From assembly GCA_965207165.1 (NCBI GenBank), contig OZ242265.1:3348001-3412000 (forward strand): a stretch of DNA of 64,000 nt, written 5' to 3'. Source of the stretch: JAAXHV01 sp965207165. Lineage in GTDB: Bacteria > Pseudomonadota > Gammaproteobacteria > Eutrophobiales > Eutrophobiaceae. Shown in pieces: positions 50,725 to 58,726 of this stretch. The position numbers and the translations under genes were made by a program. The notes below the pieces were generated by a model. It searched no databases and was not told where the DNA came from. It saw only the letters and a program-made list of their open reading frames with translations. The number at the start of each line of letters is the position of its first letter. The first letter of the stretch is position 1.

Positions 50725-51186
50725 TTAGCGCGCTGCGCGCCGGCCCCTGAAAAACGTTTGCAGCAAGCTCGCCGCTTCCTGTTCCAGTATCCCGCCGGTT
50801 AATTCAACGCGGTGGTTCAGCTGGCTGGTCTGCAATATGTTGAAAACACTGCCGGCGGCGCCGGTCTTCGGGTCGGCAGCGGCATAAACCAGCCGCTTGA
50901 TGCGGGCCAGGACAATGGCGCCCGCGCACATGGCGCAGGGTTCCAGGGTGACGTACAGGGTAGTGCCGGGGAGGCGGTAATTTCGTAACTGCGCGGCGCC
51001 TGTACGCAAGGCTGTCATCTCCGCATGGGCCGAGGGATCATGGGATGAGACAGGTTTGTTCCAGCCCTCGCCTATGCAATCATCGCCCGATACCAGGACC
51101 GCCCCGACCGGGACCTCGCCTTCCGCCCGGGCGCGTTCGGCCAGTTGCAAGGCCCGCCGCATCCAGAATTCATCGTTTCCGGTCAC
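50725..51186 (-). CDS. tadA: tRNA-specific adenosine deaminase
   Basis: Converts A34 of tRNA-Arg to inosine, an essential wobble modification. The 153-residue protein has the zinc deaminase motifs HAEMTAL (His ligand and catalytic Glu) and PCAMCAGAI (two Cys ligands) and the N-terminal block FWMRRALQLAERARAEGEVP. The start is GTG 51186, which overlaps the TGA of the upstream SDR gene as GTGA. The 157 bases to the preceding convergent gene contain a short GC inverted repeat (CCGGGA/TCCCGG, about 50695-50719) that may terminate transcription. Confidence 0.96.
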   Translation of the reverse strand: MTGNDEFWMRRALQLAERARAEGEVPVGAVLVSGDDCIGEGWNKPVSSHDPSAHAEMTALRTGAAQLRNYRLPGTTLYVTLEPCAMCAGAIVLARIKRLVYAAADPKTGAAGSVFNILQTSQLNHRVELTGGILEQEAASLLQTFFRGRRAAR

Positions 51187-51995
51187 GATCCCTGCAGCGT
51201 CTGCACTCCTTCCGTCTCGTTCATGTAAACAGGGCTTTCCGGCAGGGTTGAGCCGCCGTCCACGACCAGCGTCTGCCCGGTGACGTATTTCGCCTCATCG
51301 CTGGCCAGGTAAAGCATGGCGTAGGCGATGTCATTGGGTTCGCCCAGGTCGCCGTTGGGGATATAGCGCGCCATTTCCTTCCTGGCATTCTCGTCGGCGA
51401 GCAGGTCCATGGCCGGTGTCAGGATAAACCCGGGTTCGACGCCGTTGACGGTGATGTTGTCCGCGGCAAGCTCCACGGCAGCGCTGCGGATGAACCCGTT
51501 CACGCCGGCCTTGGAGGCGGCGTAGTAGGCGGTGCCCGGCATGGCGACCCGCGGACCGGTGACCGACGAGGTAACCAGGATACGGCCGCCGCCCTGTTTT
51601 CTCATGTGGGGAATGCAGGCATGGGTCAGGCGGAAGCAGGCCTTCAGGTTGACGGCCAGCACGGTATCAAGGTCCTTATCCTGGTACTCTTCTATCATGC
51701 CTCCCAGGAATGAGGCGGCGTTGTGCACCATGATGTCGATACGGCCGTAAGTCTGCAGGGTTCGATCTACGACCCTGTTAACGGCATTGACCGTGCCGAT
51801 GTCCGCGCCGACCAGGGTTGCCTCTCCGCCGTCGGCTTTTATCTGTTCGACCGTCTCCCTGCCTGTCTTCTCCGTACGCGTCGCCACGGTGACGCTTGCG
51901 CCTTCCCTGGCAAAGACACCGGCTATCGCCCTGCCGATGCCCTGGCCGGAACCGGTTACGATAGCGACCTTGTTCTCAAGTTTGCCGTTCCCCAT
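51183..51995 (-). CDS. SDR-family NAD(P) oxidoreductase
   Basis: A classical short-chain dehydrogenase of 270 residues from ATG 51995 (MGNGKLENKVAIVTG); a GTG three codons upstream is possible. The cofactor motif is TGSGQGIGRA, the structural motif HNAAS (variant NNAG), the catalytic Ser in VTSSVTGPR and the Tyr-Lys pair in YYAASKAGVNG. The basic residue after the second beta strand (ATRTEK) favours NADP. It is followed by tadA with a 4-base overlap. The substrate is unknown. A second SDR gene is divergent across 179 bases. Confidence 0.88.
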   Translation of the reverse strand: MGNGKLENKVAIVTGSGQGIGRAIAGVFAREGASVTVATRTEKTGRETVEQIKADGGEATLVGADIGTVNAVNRVVDRTLQTYGRIDIMVHNAASFLGGMIEEYQDKDLDTVLAVNLKACFRLTHACIPHMRKQGGGRILVTSSVTGPRVAMPGTAYYAASKAGVNGFIRSAAVELAADNITVNGVEPGFILTPAMDLLADENARKEMARYIPNGDLGEPNDIAYAMLYLASDEAKYVTGQTLVVDGGSTLPESPVYMNETEGVQTLQGS

Positions 51996-52174
51996 CTCGC
52001 CCACCCTTTATCGTGTTGAACTCCCAGTCTAATGAAACCGCCTTTATAGTCAATCATTACCCTGTGACGAAATTGCCGTAAATAACGGAATCCGGTGGAT
52101 TGACATTCTTTACCGTATAATCGTGTTCTTAGTGACCGGGTCCCGGCTTTCGCCGGAACCGCGGATGGTACTGA

Positions 52175-52972
52175 ATGAGTAAACGACTAGAGGGTAAGGC
52201 AGCGTTAATCACGGGCGGCGGCACCGGCATCGGCGCGGCTGTCGCCAGGCGTTTTGCCGCCTCCGGTGCGGCCGTGGCCATAACGGGCCGGCGCCGGGAA
52301 CCCATCGCCGAAATTGCCGCCGGGTTGAACTGCCTGGCCATCCAGGGTGACACCGCCAGTGAGAATGACTGCGCTGCAGCCGTGGCGCAAACAGTCGCTG
52401 AATTCGGCGGCCTGGATATATTGATCGCCAATGCGGGAATATTGTCTGCTGCAGGAAACGTGACGACACTGGACGAGAGCGACTGGCAGGGAGTGATGGA
52501 CGTAAACGTGACGGGTGTCATGCAGATTGCCAGGGCGGCCATCCCCGCCATGACCGACAGGGGCGGCGGCGCCATAGTGAGTATTTCTTCCGTTGCCGGG
52601 ATCCGCTCGTCAAAGGGCTTTGCCGACTACATCACGAGCAAGCACGCCCTCATCGGCCTGACGAAGACCCTGGCCTGCGACTACGGCGCACAGGGGATCA
52701 GGGCGAATACCCTGTGTCCCGGCTGGGTAAAAACTCCCATGAGTGATATGCCGGTGGAGAGTTTGGCAGAGCGGGAACACCTGACTCCGGATCAGGCCAG
52801 GGCTGCGATGACCCGGTATACGCCGCTGCAACGCATGGGTGAACCGGAAGAGATTGCCGCCTGTGTTGAGTTTCTGGCCTCTGACGACGCCTCGTTCGTG
52901 ACGGGCGCCACGCTGATCGCCGATGGTGGCGGCCATATAGTGGACATCGGTACGCTTGCATTTTCCGGATAG
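52175..52972 (+). CDS. SDR-family NAD(P) oxidoreductase
   Basis: A 265-residue classical SDR: TGGGTGIGAAVA for the nucleotide, IANAGILSA, ISSVAG with the catalytic serine, and YITSKHALIGLT with the Tyr-Lys pair. TGRRRE after the second strand suggests NADP. It is about as long as its divergent neighbour but clearly a different subfamily, so this is not a recent duplication. Upstream, the plus strand has TATAAT at 52116-52121, but the nearest TTGACA is only 10 bases away, so a promoter cannot be assigned. The substrate is unknown. Confidence 0.88.
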   Translation: MSKRLEGKAALITGGGTGIGAAVARRFAASGAAVAITGRRREPIAEIAAGLNCLAIQGDTASENDCAAAVAQTVAEFGGLDILIANAGILSAAGNVTTLDESDWQGVMDVNVTGVMQIARAAIPAMTDRGGGAIVSISSVAGIRSSKGFADYITSKHALIGLTKTLACDYGAQGIRANTLCPGWVKTPMSDMPVESLAEREHLTPDQARAAMTRYTPLQRMGEPEEIAACVEFLASDDASFVTGATLIADGGGHIVDIGTLAFSG

Positions 52973-53083
52973 AATAAAACCTGCTCTGACCCGCATCACA
53001 TTTGTTGCTAATCGTTGCGGCGGTCTATCCCAGGTACTACAATACGCTCCCCGCTATCAAACTTAACTGAGGAATCAACAGAA

Positions 53084-54034
53084 ATGGTCAAAGAATTTGC
53101 TTCCAAGGCGGACCTGGGTGAAAAAGAGATAACGTTCAGCCGGCTGGCGGACAATGCCTATGCGTACACCGCGGAAGGCGATCCGAATACCGGCGTAATT
53201 ATCGGCGACGACGGCGTCATGGTTATCGACACGCAGGCCACGCCGCTGATGGCCGAACGGGTGCTGGAAAAAATACGGTCGGTCACGGACAAACCCGTCA
53301 AGTACGTGGTCATGACCCATTATCACGCGGTGCGCGTACTGGGCGCCAGCGCCTACAAGCCGGAGCACGTTATCTCCAGCCGGGATACATACGACCTCAT
53401 CGTCGAGCGCGGGAAGCAGGACTGGAAATCCGAGTTTGAACGGTTCCCCAGGTTGTTCAACGGCTATGAGAGCATTCCGGGCCTGACCTGGCCGACGATT
53501 ACCTTCAAAGGAGAGATGTCACTGTGGATGGGTGATACGGAAGTGAAGCTCATGCAACTGGGGCGCGGCCATACCAAGGGTGATACCGTCGTCTGGTTGC
53601 CGGAGGAGCGGGTGCTGTACAGCGGCGACCTGGTCGAGTACGGGGCCACGCCTTATACCGGCGATGCCTACCTGCTTGACTGGCCTGCTACCCTGGACAA
53701 TATCACTGCACTGGACCCGCTTGCTGTTGTCCCCGGCCGCGGCGATGCCCTGATGACACCTGAGACCATCAAAGAGGGCATAGGCGGGACCCGCGCGTTT
53801 GTTACCGCGATGTACCAGGCTGTTGAAGCCGGTAAAAAACAGGGAAAGGATCTGAAGCAAATCTACAAGGAAACCTACGCCACCCTGAAACCGGAATTCG
53901 GTGAATGGGTGATCTTCGACCACTGCCTGCCGTTTGACGTGGCGCGCGCCTACGATATTGCCTCCGGCATTGCCGACCCGCAGATCTGGACCGCCGAACG
54001 GGATTCCGAGATGTGGGAGGCGCTGGAAGGGTGA
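53084..54034 (+). CDS. Metallo-beta-lactamase-fold protein with altered metal motif
   Basis: A 316-residue MBL-fold protein from ATG 53084 (MVKEFASKADLGEKEITFSR). The fold is clear: GVIIGDDGVMVIDTQATP, then THYHAVRVLGAS where HxHxDH is expected, RGHTKGDTVVWLPEERVLYSGD with the later His and Asp, and DHCLPFDVARAYD near the end. The first motif reads HYHAVR: the two histidines remain, but the Asp and third His of HxHxDH are Val and Arg. The same variant may occur in a subfamily of these proteins, so activity could be altered rather than lost. The DUF2783 gene follows 4 bases later. Confidence 0.82.
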   Translation: MVKEFASKADLGEKEITFSRLADNAYAYTAEGDPNTGVIIGDDGVMVIDTQATPLMAERVLEKIRSVTDKPVKYVVMTHYHAVRVLGASAYKPEHVISSRDTYDLIVERGKQDWKSEFERFPRLFNGYESIPGLTWPTITFKGEMSLWMGDTEVKLMQLGRGHTKGDTVVWLPEERVLYSGDLVEYGATPYTGDAYLLDWPATLDNITALDPLAVVPGRGDALMTPETIKEGIGGTRAFVTAMYQAVEAGKKQGKDLKQIYKETYATLKPEFGEWVIFDHCLPFDVARAYDIASGIADPQIWTAERDSEMWEALEG

Positions 54035-54038
54035 GCCG

Positions 54039-54254
54039 GTGACAAATAAACTCCGGACTGAGCTTGGTGTCGCCAGCCCGGATGACTTTTACGCCCGGCT
54101 GATTGAACTGCACGAAGGATTGACGTCCGAGCAGAGCCATAAAATCAATGCCAAGGTGATCCTGATGCTGGCCAATCACATCGGCGATACGGACGTGTTA
54201 TACGAAGTGCTTGATTACGTCGGCAAAGATTTGGAGTCGGATACTACAGGTTAA
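54039..54254 (+). CDS. DUF2783 small protein
   Basis: A 71-residue protein from GTG 54039 (MTNKLRTELGVASPDDFYAR), too short and with too weak a start to stand out. It matches the DUF2783 pattern: a helical pair with DDFYARLIELHEGLTSEQSH and KINAKVILMLANHIGD, then a short tail. The function is unknown. DUF2783 genes are commonly found next to MBL-fold genes or aromatic-compound oxygenase genes, and here it is immediately downstream of one, so a complex or shared pathway is plausible. The last codons overlap the start region of the MFS gene. Confidence 0.75.
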   Translation: MTNKLRTELGVASPDDFYARLIELHEGLTSEQSHKINAKVILMLANHIGDTDVLYEVLDYVGKDLESDTTG

Positions 54255-55422
54255 ATCATTGTTAAATCTTGATCGGCGCAACGGGTTAATCTTCCTCGCC
54301 GGCTGGGGGGCCTTTCTGGTTGGGAATTTGGCTCAGGCCCTGGCGCCGCTGATTGTCCAGGCTATTACGCAGCATATGTCCATGGCCACCGGTAAAGCGG
54401 GTTATCTGGTGTCAGCGGAGTTTACCGGTATCGCGTTGACAGCAATACTGATAGGGCCGTTCATTAACAGGTTGCCCAAACGTAAAACGGCCATCATCGG
54501 TTGCCTGGTAGCGGTAACGATGCACATTATCAGTATCCAGTTTATATCGTCATATACAACGTTACTGTTAATGCGCTTTTTTGCAGGATTGGGTGCCGGC
54601 GCCACCCTGGCCGCAGGAGGCGCCATAATTGCCGCTGCTGCTGCTCCTGATCGCATGTTCGCGTTGGTCAAAACGTTCAATGCGATGGTAATGGCAGTCA
54701 TGATTTGGCTGGCCGGTTATGCCGTGAAAGGTTACGGTGTCGGAGGTGGTTACGGCGTGTTGGCATTGATTGTGTTCTGTACCTTGCCGCTGTTGTATTG
54801 TTTCCCCGCCAACGTTGTAGAAAAACAAAACAATGCAAAGTCCCGATTGCCTCATTTTGTCCTGGGCTGTTTGGCCCTTTTTGCGGTTCTGAACTGGGTG
54901 ATGGTTGTCAGTGCGCCGTGGGTTTATCTGGCCATCATGGGTGAGCGGTCAGGTCTGGCGATCGAACAAATCAGCGGATTGCTGGGAGCAGGTTTTATCG
55001 TCGGGATGGCGGGTGGCTTGCTGGCTGCATGGCTGGACCTGCGATTTGGCAGGATCATACCGATTATTGCAGGAATACTGTTCAACGGCGTTACCTGGCT
55101 GTTGATCTGTGCAGTACCACATCCCGTCGTGTATACCATTTCGGTTTTACTCAATAATATAAGTTTCTTTTTTACCTTACCTTATCTTCTTGGTACGATG
55201 GCGGCCCTCGACCGGGAAGGCCGTTGGGCATCAATTGCATCCACTTCATTTCTGGGCGCTATTGCCATCGCACCGGCCGTTGGTGGTTTGATTATGGATC
55301 ATTGGAATGCAACGGCATTGGGTGTTTTTACGTTGACCGGCGGGCTTATGACAGCCGCGCTGGTCGTTTATGTTACAAACCGGGGCGCGCCCAAACCGAG
55401 TTCTTTCATGGCGTTTCGATAG
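54211..55422 (+). CDS. MFS transporter
   Basis: A major facilitator superfamily protein of about 403 residues with about twelve hydrophobic helices. The loop 2-3 region includes PFINRLPKRKTAIIG, a degenerate form of the MFS A-motif. The start is uncertain: ATG 54211 lies inside the DUF2783 gene and adds hydrophilic residues, while TTG 54259 (LLNLDRRNGLIFLAGWG) starts just before helix one. The substrate is unknown; with the MBL/DUF2783 pair and the Rieske gene it could import or export an aromatic or organic acid. Its last 55 bases overlap the 3' end of the convergent Rieske gene. Confidence 0.8.
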   Translation: MITSAKIWSRILQVKSLLNLDRRNGLIFLAGWGAFLVGNLAQALAPLIVQAITQHMSMATGKAGYLVSAEFTGIALTAILIGPFINRLPKRKTAIIGCLVAVTMHIISIQFISSYTTLLLMRFFAGLGAGATLAAGGAIIAAAAAPDRMFALVKTFNAMVMAVMIWLAGYAVKGYGVGGGYGVLALIVFCTLPLLYCFPANVVEKQNNAKSRLPHFVLGCLALFAVLNWVMVVSAPWVYLAIMGERSGLAIEQISGLLGAGFIVGMAGGLLAAWLDLRFGRIIPIIAGILFNGVTWLLICAVPHPVVYTISVLLNNISFFFTLPYLLGTMAALDREGRWASIASTSFLGAIAIAPAVGGLIMDHWNATALGVFTLTGGLMTAALVVYVTNRGAPKPSSFMAFR

Positions 55423-56423
55423 GCCAGGGAAACCGCGTCGGCGGGGATATGAATCTCTTCGCGCACATCCAGCGGAACTTCTTCAGGACTTTGTCTTGAT
55501 ACAAGGGCAATGTCCTCCCGATTTACCTGCTCCCACAACTGTACGTGAGAGTGGGGATAGCTATCAGGAAAACCGGACCAGATGATCTGAAATATCCGTG
55601 TCTCGCTTGCCGACATGGGGCAGGCCGCATCATATATCGCGTAGCCCAGGTTACCGTTACCAACTTTTTCCACCAGGGCGGATGAGAATGGCAGGGTCAA
55701 TTCCGCGGTAAAGTGAGAAAGACGTTCCTGTCCCAGTGTTTTTTCCGCCAGTTGCCGCTCACGCTTGAGCACATACGGTATTGACGTATCCACCTCAATC
55801 TCGTGTACTTCGGGTTGTTCCGGGTTGCCGAAGGAATCTGCGTGGACCCAGGACAGATGCGCTGCGTCGTTAAAGTTCTCGGTATGCCGTGACGCTGAAC
55901 AATTCCAGATCTCATCAATGGCCATCTTTTTAATATCAGGGTCGGCGGCGAACCTGTCATTTTCCAGGTCAGGCCATTCGGGAACAGGTATGCCGGGTTC
56001 ATCATTCAACAGGCAGACCCAGATAATGCCGTAACGCTCTACCGATTGAAACGTAATGAGACGCAGGCGTTCCGAGATGGGACGGTTCTTGTCTTCCACC
56101 GAAGGGATAAGGCGGCACCTGCCTTCCGCATCGTAATGCAGGGCATGCATGGGACACACTATCATATCGTCTTTGAGCCAGCCCAGGCTCAGAGGCGTAC
56201 CGCGGTGTACGCAAAGGTCTTTGGCGACGGTGATGCCCGAACTGGTGCGGTAGATGACCAGGGGCACGTCCAGCAGCTTTGCCGCAACGGGTTTATGGCC
56301 GATATCCCCGGAGAATGCTACCGGATGCCAGAGGCCGGCCAGGATTTCCCAGTCGTTCTCACTCAGGCTGGAGTTACGCGGGAGTGTTGATGCAGTTTTT
56401 GAATGATCGCTTGGTAAGAACAC
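55368..56423 (-). CDS. Rieske-type ring-hydroxylating oxygenase, alpha subunit
   Basis: A 351-residue Rieske non-heme iron oxygenase. The [2Fe-2S] ligands are in CVHRGTPLS and CPMHAL, the CxH...CxxH pattern. The mononuclear-iron region is ENFNDAAHLSWVHADSFG, with two histidines, and a later acidic ligand is expected near the C-terminus. The length fits the three-domain alpha-only type. It is a clear paralogue of the Rieske protein at 62495 (shared GITVAKD/GITVARD, PLVIYRT/PLVIFRT, LGLGAP). The substrate is unknown; the family demethylates or hydroxylates quaternary amines, aromatics and steroids. No ferredoxin or reductase gene is next to it. Confidence 0.88.
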   Translation of the reverse strand: MFLPSDHSKTASTLPRNSSLSENDWEILAGLWHPVAFSGDIGHKPVAAKLLDVPLVIYRTSSGITVAKDLCVHRGTPLSLGWLKDDMIVCPMHALHYDAEGRCRLIPSVEDKNRPISERLRLITFQSVERYGIIWVCLLNDEPGIPVPEWPDLENDRFAADPDIKKMAIDEIWNCSASRHTENFNDAAHLSWVHADSFGNPEQPEVHEIEVDTSIPYVLKRERQLAEKTLGQERLSHFTAELTLPFSSALVEKVGNGNLGYAIYDAACPMSASETRIFQIIWSGFPDSYPHSHVQLWEQVNREDIALVSRQSPEEVPLDVREEIHIPADAVSLAYRNAMKELGLGAPRFVT

Positions 56424-56665
56424 GCCCAGTCTCCTTAAGTTACAGATGAGATTCCCGGCGTCTTTATTAACGGGAAATATTTGACGTAAATAACCAGCAT
56501 ACAGTGTTATTTTAGATATATTTCATATTTTGTATGCAGTTTATTGGTACCACACTGCCGCAAATGATCATACCAGGCGAGTATTCAGGATGGCTTAATG
56601 ATATAAAATATGACTTATACAGCTTTCGGCCCCGGAATCCTATTGTACACAGCAACATATCCAGG

Positions 56666-57304
56666 ATGATGAAACTGAATAACGAAAATTATCCTTATCT
56701 GTCTGCCGTAATTTTCATTATTTTGTTCAGTGCCGGGGACGGTTTACCTGCTCTTGAAAGTGATAACAGCAGTTGCGATGAGGCCGCTATCGGTACAAGG
56801 CCCGATGATTATCCGGATTGGCCGGCTTTATTCGGAATAGGAACAATAGCAACTAGAGAAGAAATCAATGCCTGGGACAAGGATGTAACTGCGGATGGAT
56901 CAGGACTGCCTGACGGCAAGGGTACGGTATCCGGCGGCAGTAAACTTTACGGTTCATTGTGCCAGAGTTGTCATGGTGAAAACGGACAGGGGAAACCGTT
57001 TGATGCATTGGCGGGCCACGGCGACGCGCAATCCTATCCGTTTCCTGATGAAAAGTTTGCAGCGAAGACCATCGGTAATTACTGGCCTTATGCCACCACC
57101 TTGTTTGATTACATTAATCGTTCGATGCCTTTTGCCTCACCCGGCAGCCTGAGTTCCGATGAAGTCTACAGTATCACGGCTTACCTGTTGTACCTGAACA
57201 GACTTATACCGGAGGAAACGGTACTAACCGCAGAAAATCTCGCAAGCATAGATATGCCTGCACGTAACCGTTTTGTCGCAGACGGAAGGTGCAAGATAAA
57301 ATGA
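56666..57304 (+). CDS. Cytochrome c, SoxD/SorB-like electron acceptor
   Basis: A secreted monohaem cytochrome c: signal-like AVIFIILFSAGDGLPA, haem motif CQSCH (C99, C102, H103) in YGSLCQSCHGENGQGKPFD, and a probable Met ligand in MPFASPGSLSSDEVYSITAY, the phrase typical of SoxD-type cytochromes. I use ATG 56666, 212 residues; a further ATG is adjacent at 56669. It overlaps the SoxC-like gene by 4 bases, so the pair is co-translated and forms a sulfite dehydrogenase with its own electron acceptor. The gene order (cytochrome first) is the reverse of the usual soxCD. Confidence 0.85.
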   Translation: MMKLNNENYPYLSAVIFIILFSAGDGLPALESDNSSCDEAAIGTRPDDYPDWPALFGIGTIATREEINAWDKDVTADGSGLPDGKGTVSGGSKLYGSLCQSCHGENGQGKPFDALAGHGDAQSYPFPDEKFAAKTIGNYWPYATTLFDYINRSMPFASPGSLSSDEVYSITAYLLYLNRLIPEETVLTAENLASIDMPARNRFVADGRCKIK

Positions 57305-58545
57305 GCAACAGTAAAAACCCCGAATCGCTGACTGACCGGTCTGATGCAATGATTTCACGCAGGCGTTTTCTTTCCGCAACGGCAACCGGGGCGGCAGGTG
57401 TTGCTGTATTACATAAGACGGTCGCTGATATAACAATTGATCCGACTAAACAGCAGGGTGCGCCACCCGCTGCGTTGGGTGAACGCTCGCCATTCGAAAA
57501 ACCGGAGCGCAAGGTAATATCCAATATTCTGTCCACGACACCCCTGCAGGATTTACACGGAACTATCACTCCTGCCGATTTGCACTTCGAGCGTCATCAC
57601 GGAGGGATACCGCTGATTGACCCGGATAAATACAAGCTGATTATCCATGGCATGGTCGAGAGACCCTTGAAATTTTCACTTGACGAGCTGAAGCGTTTCC
57701 CGGCCGTAACCCGATCGTGCTTCATCGAGTGTTCCGGCAACACCGGTGAATATTTCTGGGCCGACAGGAAAAACACACCGCAGACTTTACGCGGCCTCAC
57801 CAGCCAGAGTGAGTGGACCGGGGTAAAGCTCAGCACGCTGTTTCGTGAAGCAGGAATCAGTTCAAGGGCAAGCTGGTTTTTGGCCGAAGGCAATGATGCC
57901 GCAGTCATGACCCGAAGTATTCCCGTCGAGAAAGCATGGGATGATGCACTGGTTGCTTACGCCCAGAACGGTGAACCATTACGACCCGCTCAAGGTTACC
58001 CGGTAAGACTGTTGCTGCCCGGTTGGGAAGGCAATACAAGCATTAAATGGTTGCGGCGACTTGAGCTTGGGGAGCAACCGTTTATGACCAGGGAAGAGAC
58101 TTCAAAATATTCCGAACCGTTACCTGATGGCCGTATTCGCCAGTTCAGTTTCGAAATGGAGGCCAATTCGGTGATTACCTCACCTGCCTATCCGGACAAA
58201 ATAGAACCCGGGTGGCTGGAGGTGCGCGGTCTTGCCTGGAGTGGGTCAGGCAAGATAGTAAAAGTGGAAGTCAGCACCGATGCCGGACAGAACTGGTCTG
58301 TTGCGGAACTTCAGGAACCTGTGTTGGCAAAGTCCCATACACGGTTCCGTTATCTCTGGAACTGGCAGGGTAAACCTGCGGTAATTATGAGCCGGGCAGT
58401 GGATCAGACCGGTTACACACAGCCCGACCATGAATCCTTGCGGGCCAAAAGAGGTCTGGGTGCGCCTTATCATCTCAACTCTATAGTCGGATGGGAGGTA
58501 AGGGCTGATGGATTGGTATATTTTGATGTTAAATCCTGGGCCTGA
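57301..58545 (+). CDS. soxC: SoxC-like molybdenum sulfite dehydrogenase
   Basis: A periplasmic molybdoenzyme of 414 residues from ATG 57301. A twin-arginine signal (SRRRFLSATATGAAGVAVL, residues 19-37) exports it folded with its cofactor. The molybdenum-ligating Cys is C144 in SCFIECSGNTGEYF. The C-terminal immunoglobulin-like dimer domain has EANSVITSPAYPDKIEPGWL and VEVSTDAGQNWSVAEL. It oxidises sulfite (or protein-bound sulfur) and passes electrons to the upstream cytochrome. Xsc, encoded at the window's end, releases sulfite, so detoxification or energy gain from sulfonate sulfur is a coherent role. SoxC and SorA are hard to separate by sequence alone. Confidence 0.85.
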   Translation: MSNSKNPESLTDRSDAMISRRRFLSATATGAAGVAVLHKTVADITIDPTKQQGAPPAALGERSPFEKPERKVISNILSTTPLQDLHGTITPADLHFERHHGGIPLIDPDKYKLIIHGMVERPLKFSLDELKRFPAVTRSCFIECSGNTGEYFWADRKNTPQTLRGLTSQSEWTGVKLSTLFREAGISSRASWFLAEGNDAAVMTRSIPVEKAWDDALVAYAQNGEPLRPAQGYPVRLLLPGWEGNTSIKWLRRLELGEQPFMTREETSKYSEPLPDGRIRQFSFEMEANSVITSPAYPDKIEPGWLEVRGLAWSGSGKIVKVEVSTDAGQNWSVAELQEPVLAKSHTRFRYLWNWQGKPAVIMSRAVDQTGYTQPDHESLRAKRGLGAPYHLNSIVGWEVRADGLVYFDVKSWA

Positions 58546-58670
58546 TAGTTTCTATTGTTTAGTGTATGGTGAACATTGAATTTATTCTTGGTACTACGGT
58601 TAAATGTTGATTGGCTCTACTTGGACATGGTAGTGTGGATTACATTTCCTTCTGTCAGTAAAGCCTGTTC

Positions 58671-58676
58671 TATAAT
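58671..58676 (+). promoter_or_regulatory. Putative -10 element upstream of the TonB receptor gene
   Basis: A perfect TATAAT, 50 bases before ATG 58727. No recognisable -35 hexamer lies 16-18 bases upstream, so activated transcription is likely if the site is real. Confidence 0.35.
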
Positions 58677-58726
58677 AGTTGCATGACGAGACTAGCGATA
58701 ATAATAGGTCACTAGGGGGGATAAAA

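Noticed and set aside
52100..52121. TTGACA and TATAAT upstream of the second SDR gene
   Set aside because: Spacing is only 10 bases, far too short for a sigma70 promoter; left unassigned.
52136..52165. GC-rich hairpin resembling an extragenic palindromic repeat
   Set aside because: Only one copy could be recognised, so a repeat family cannot be claimed.
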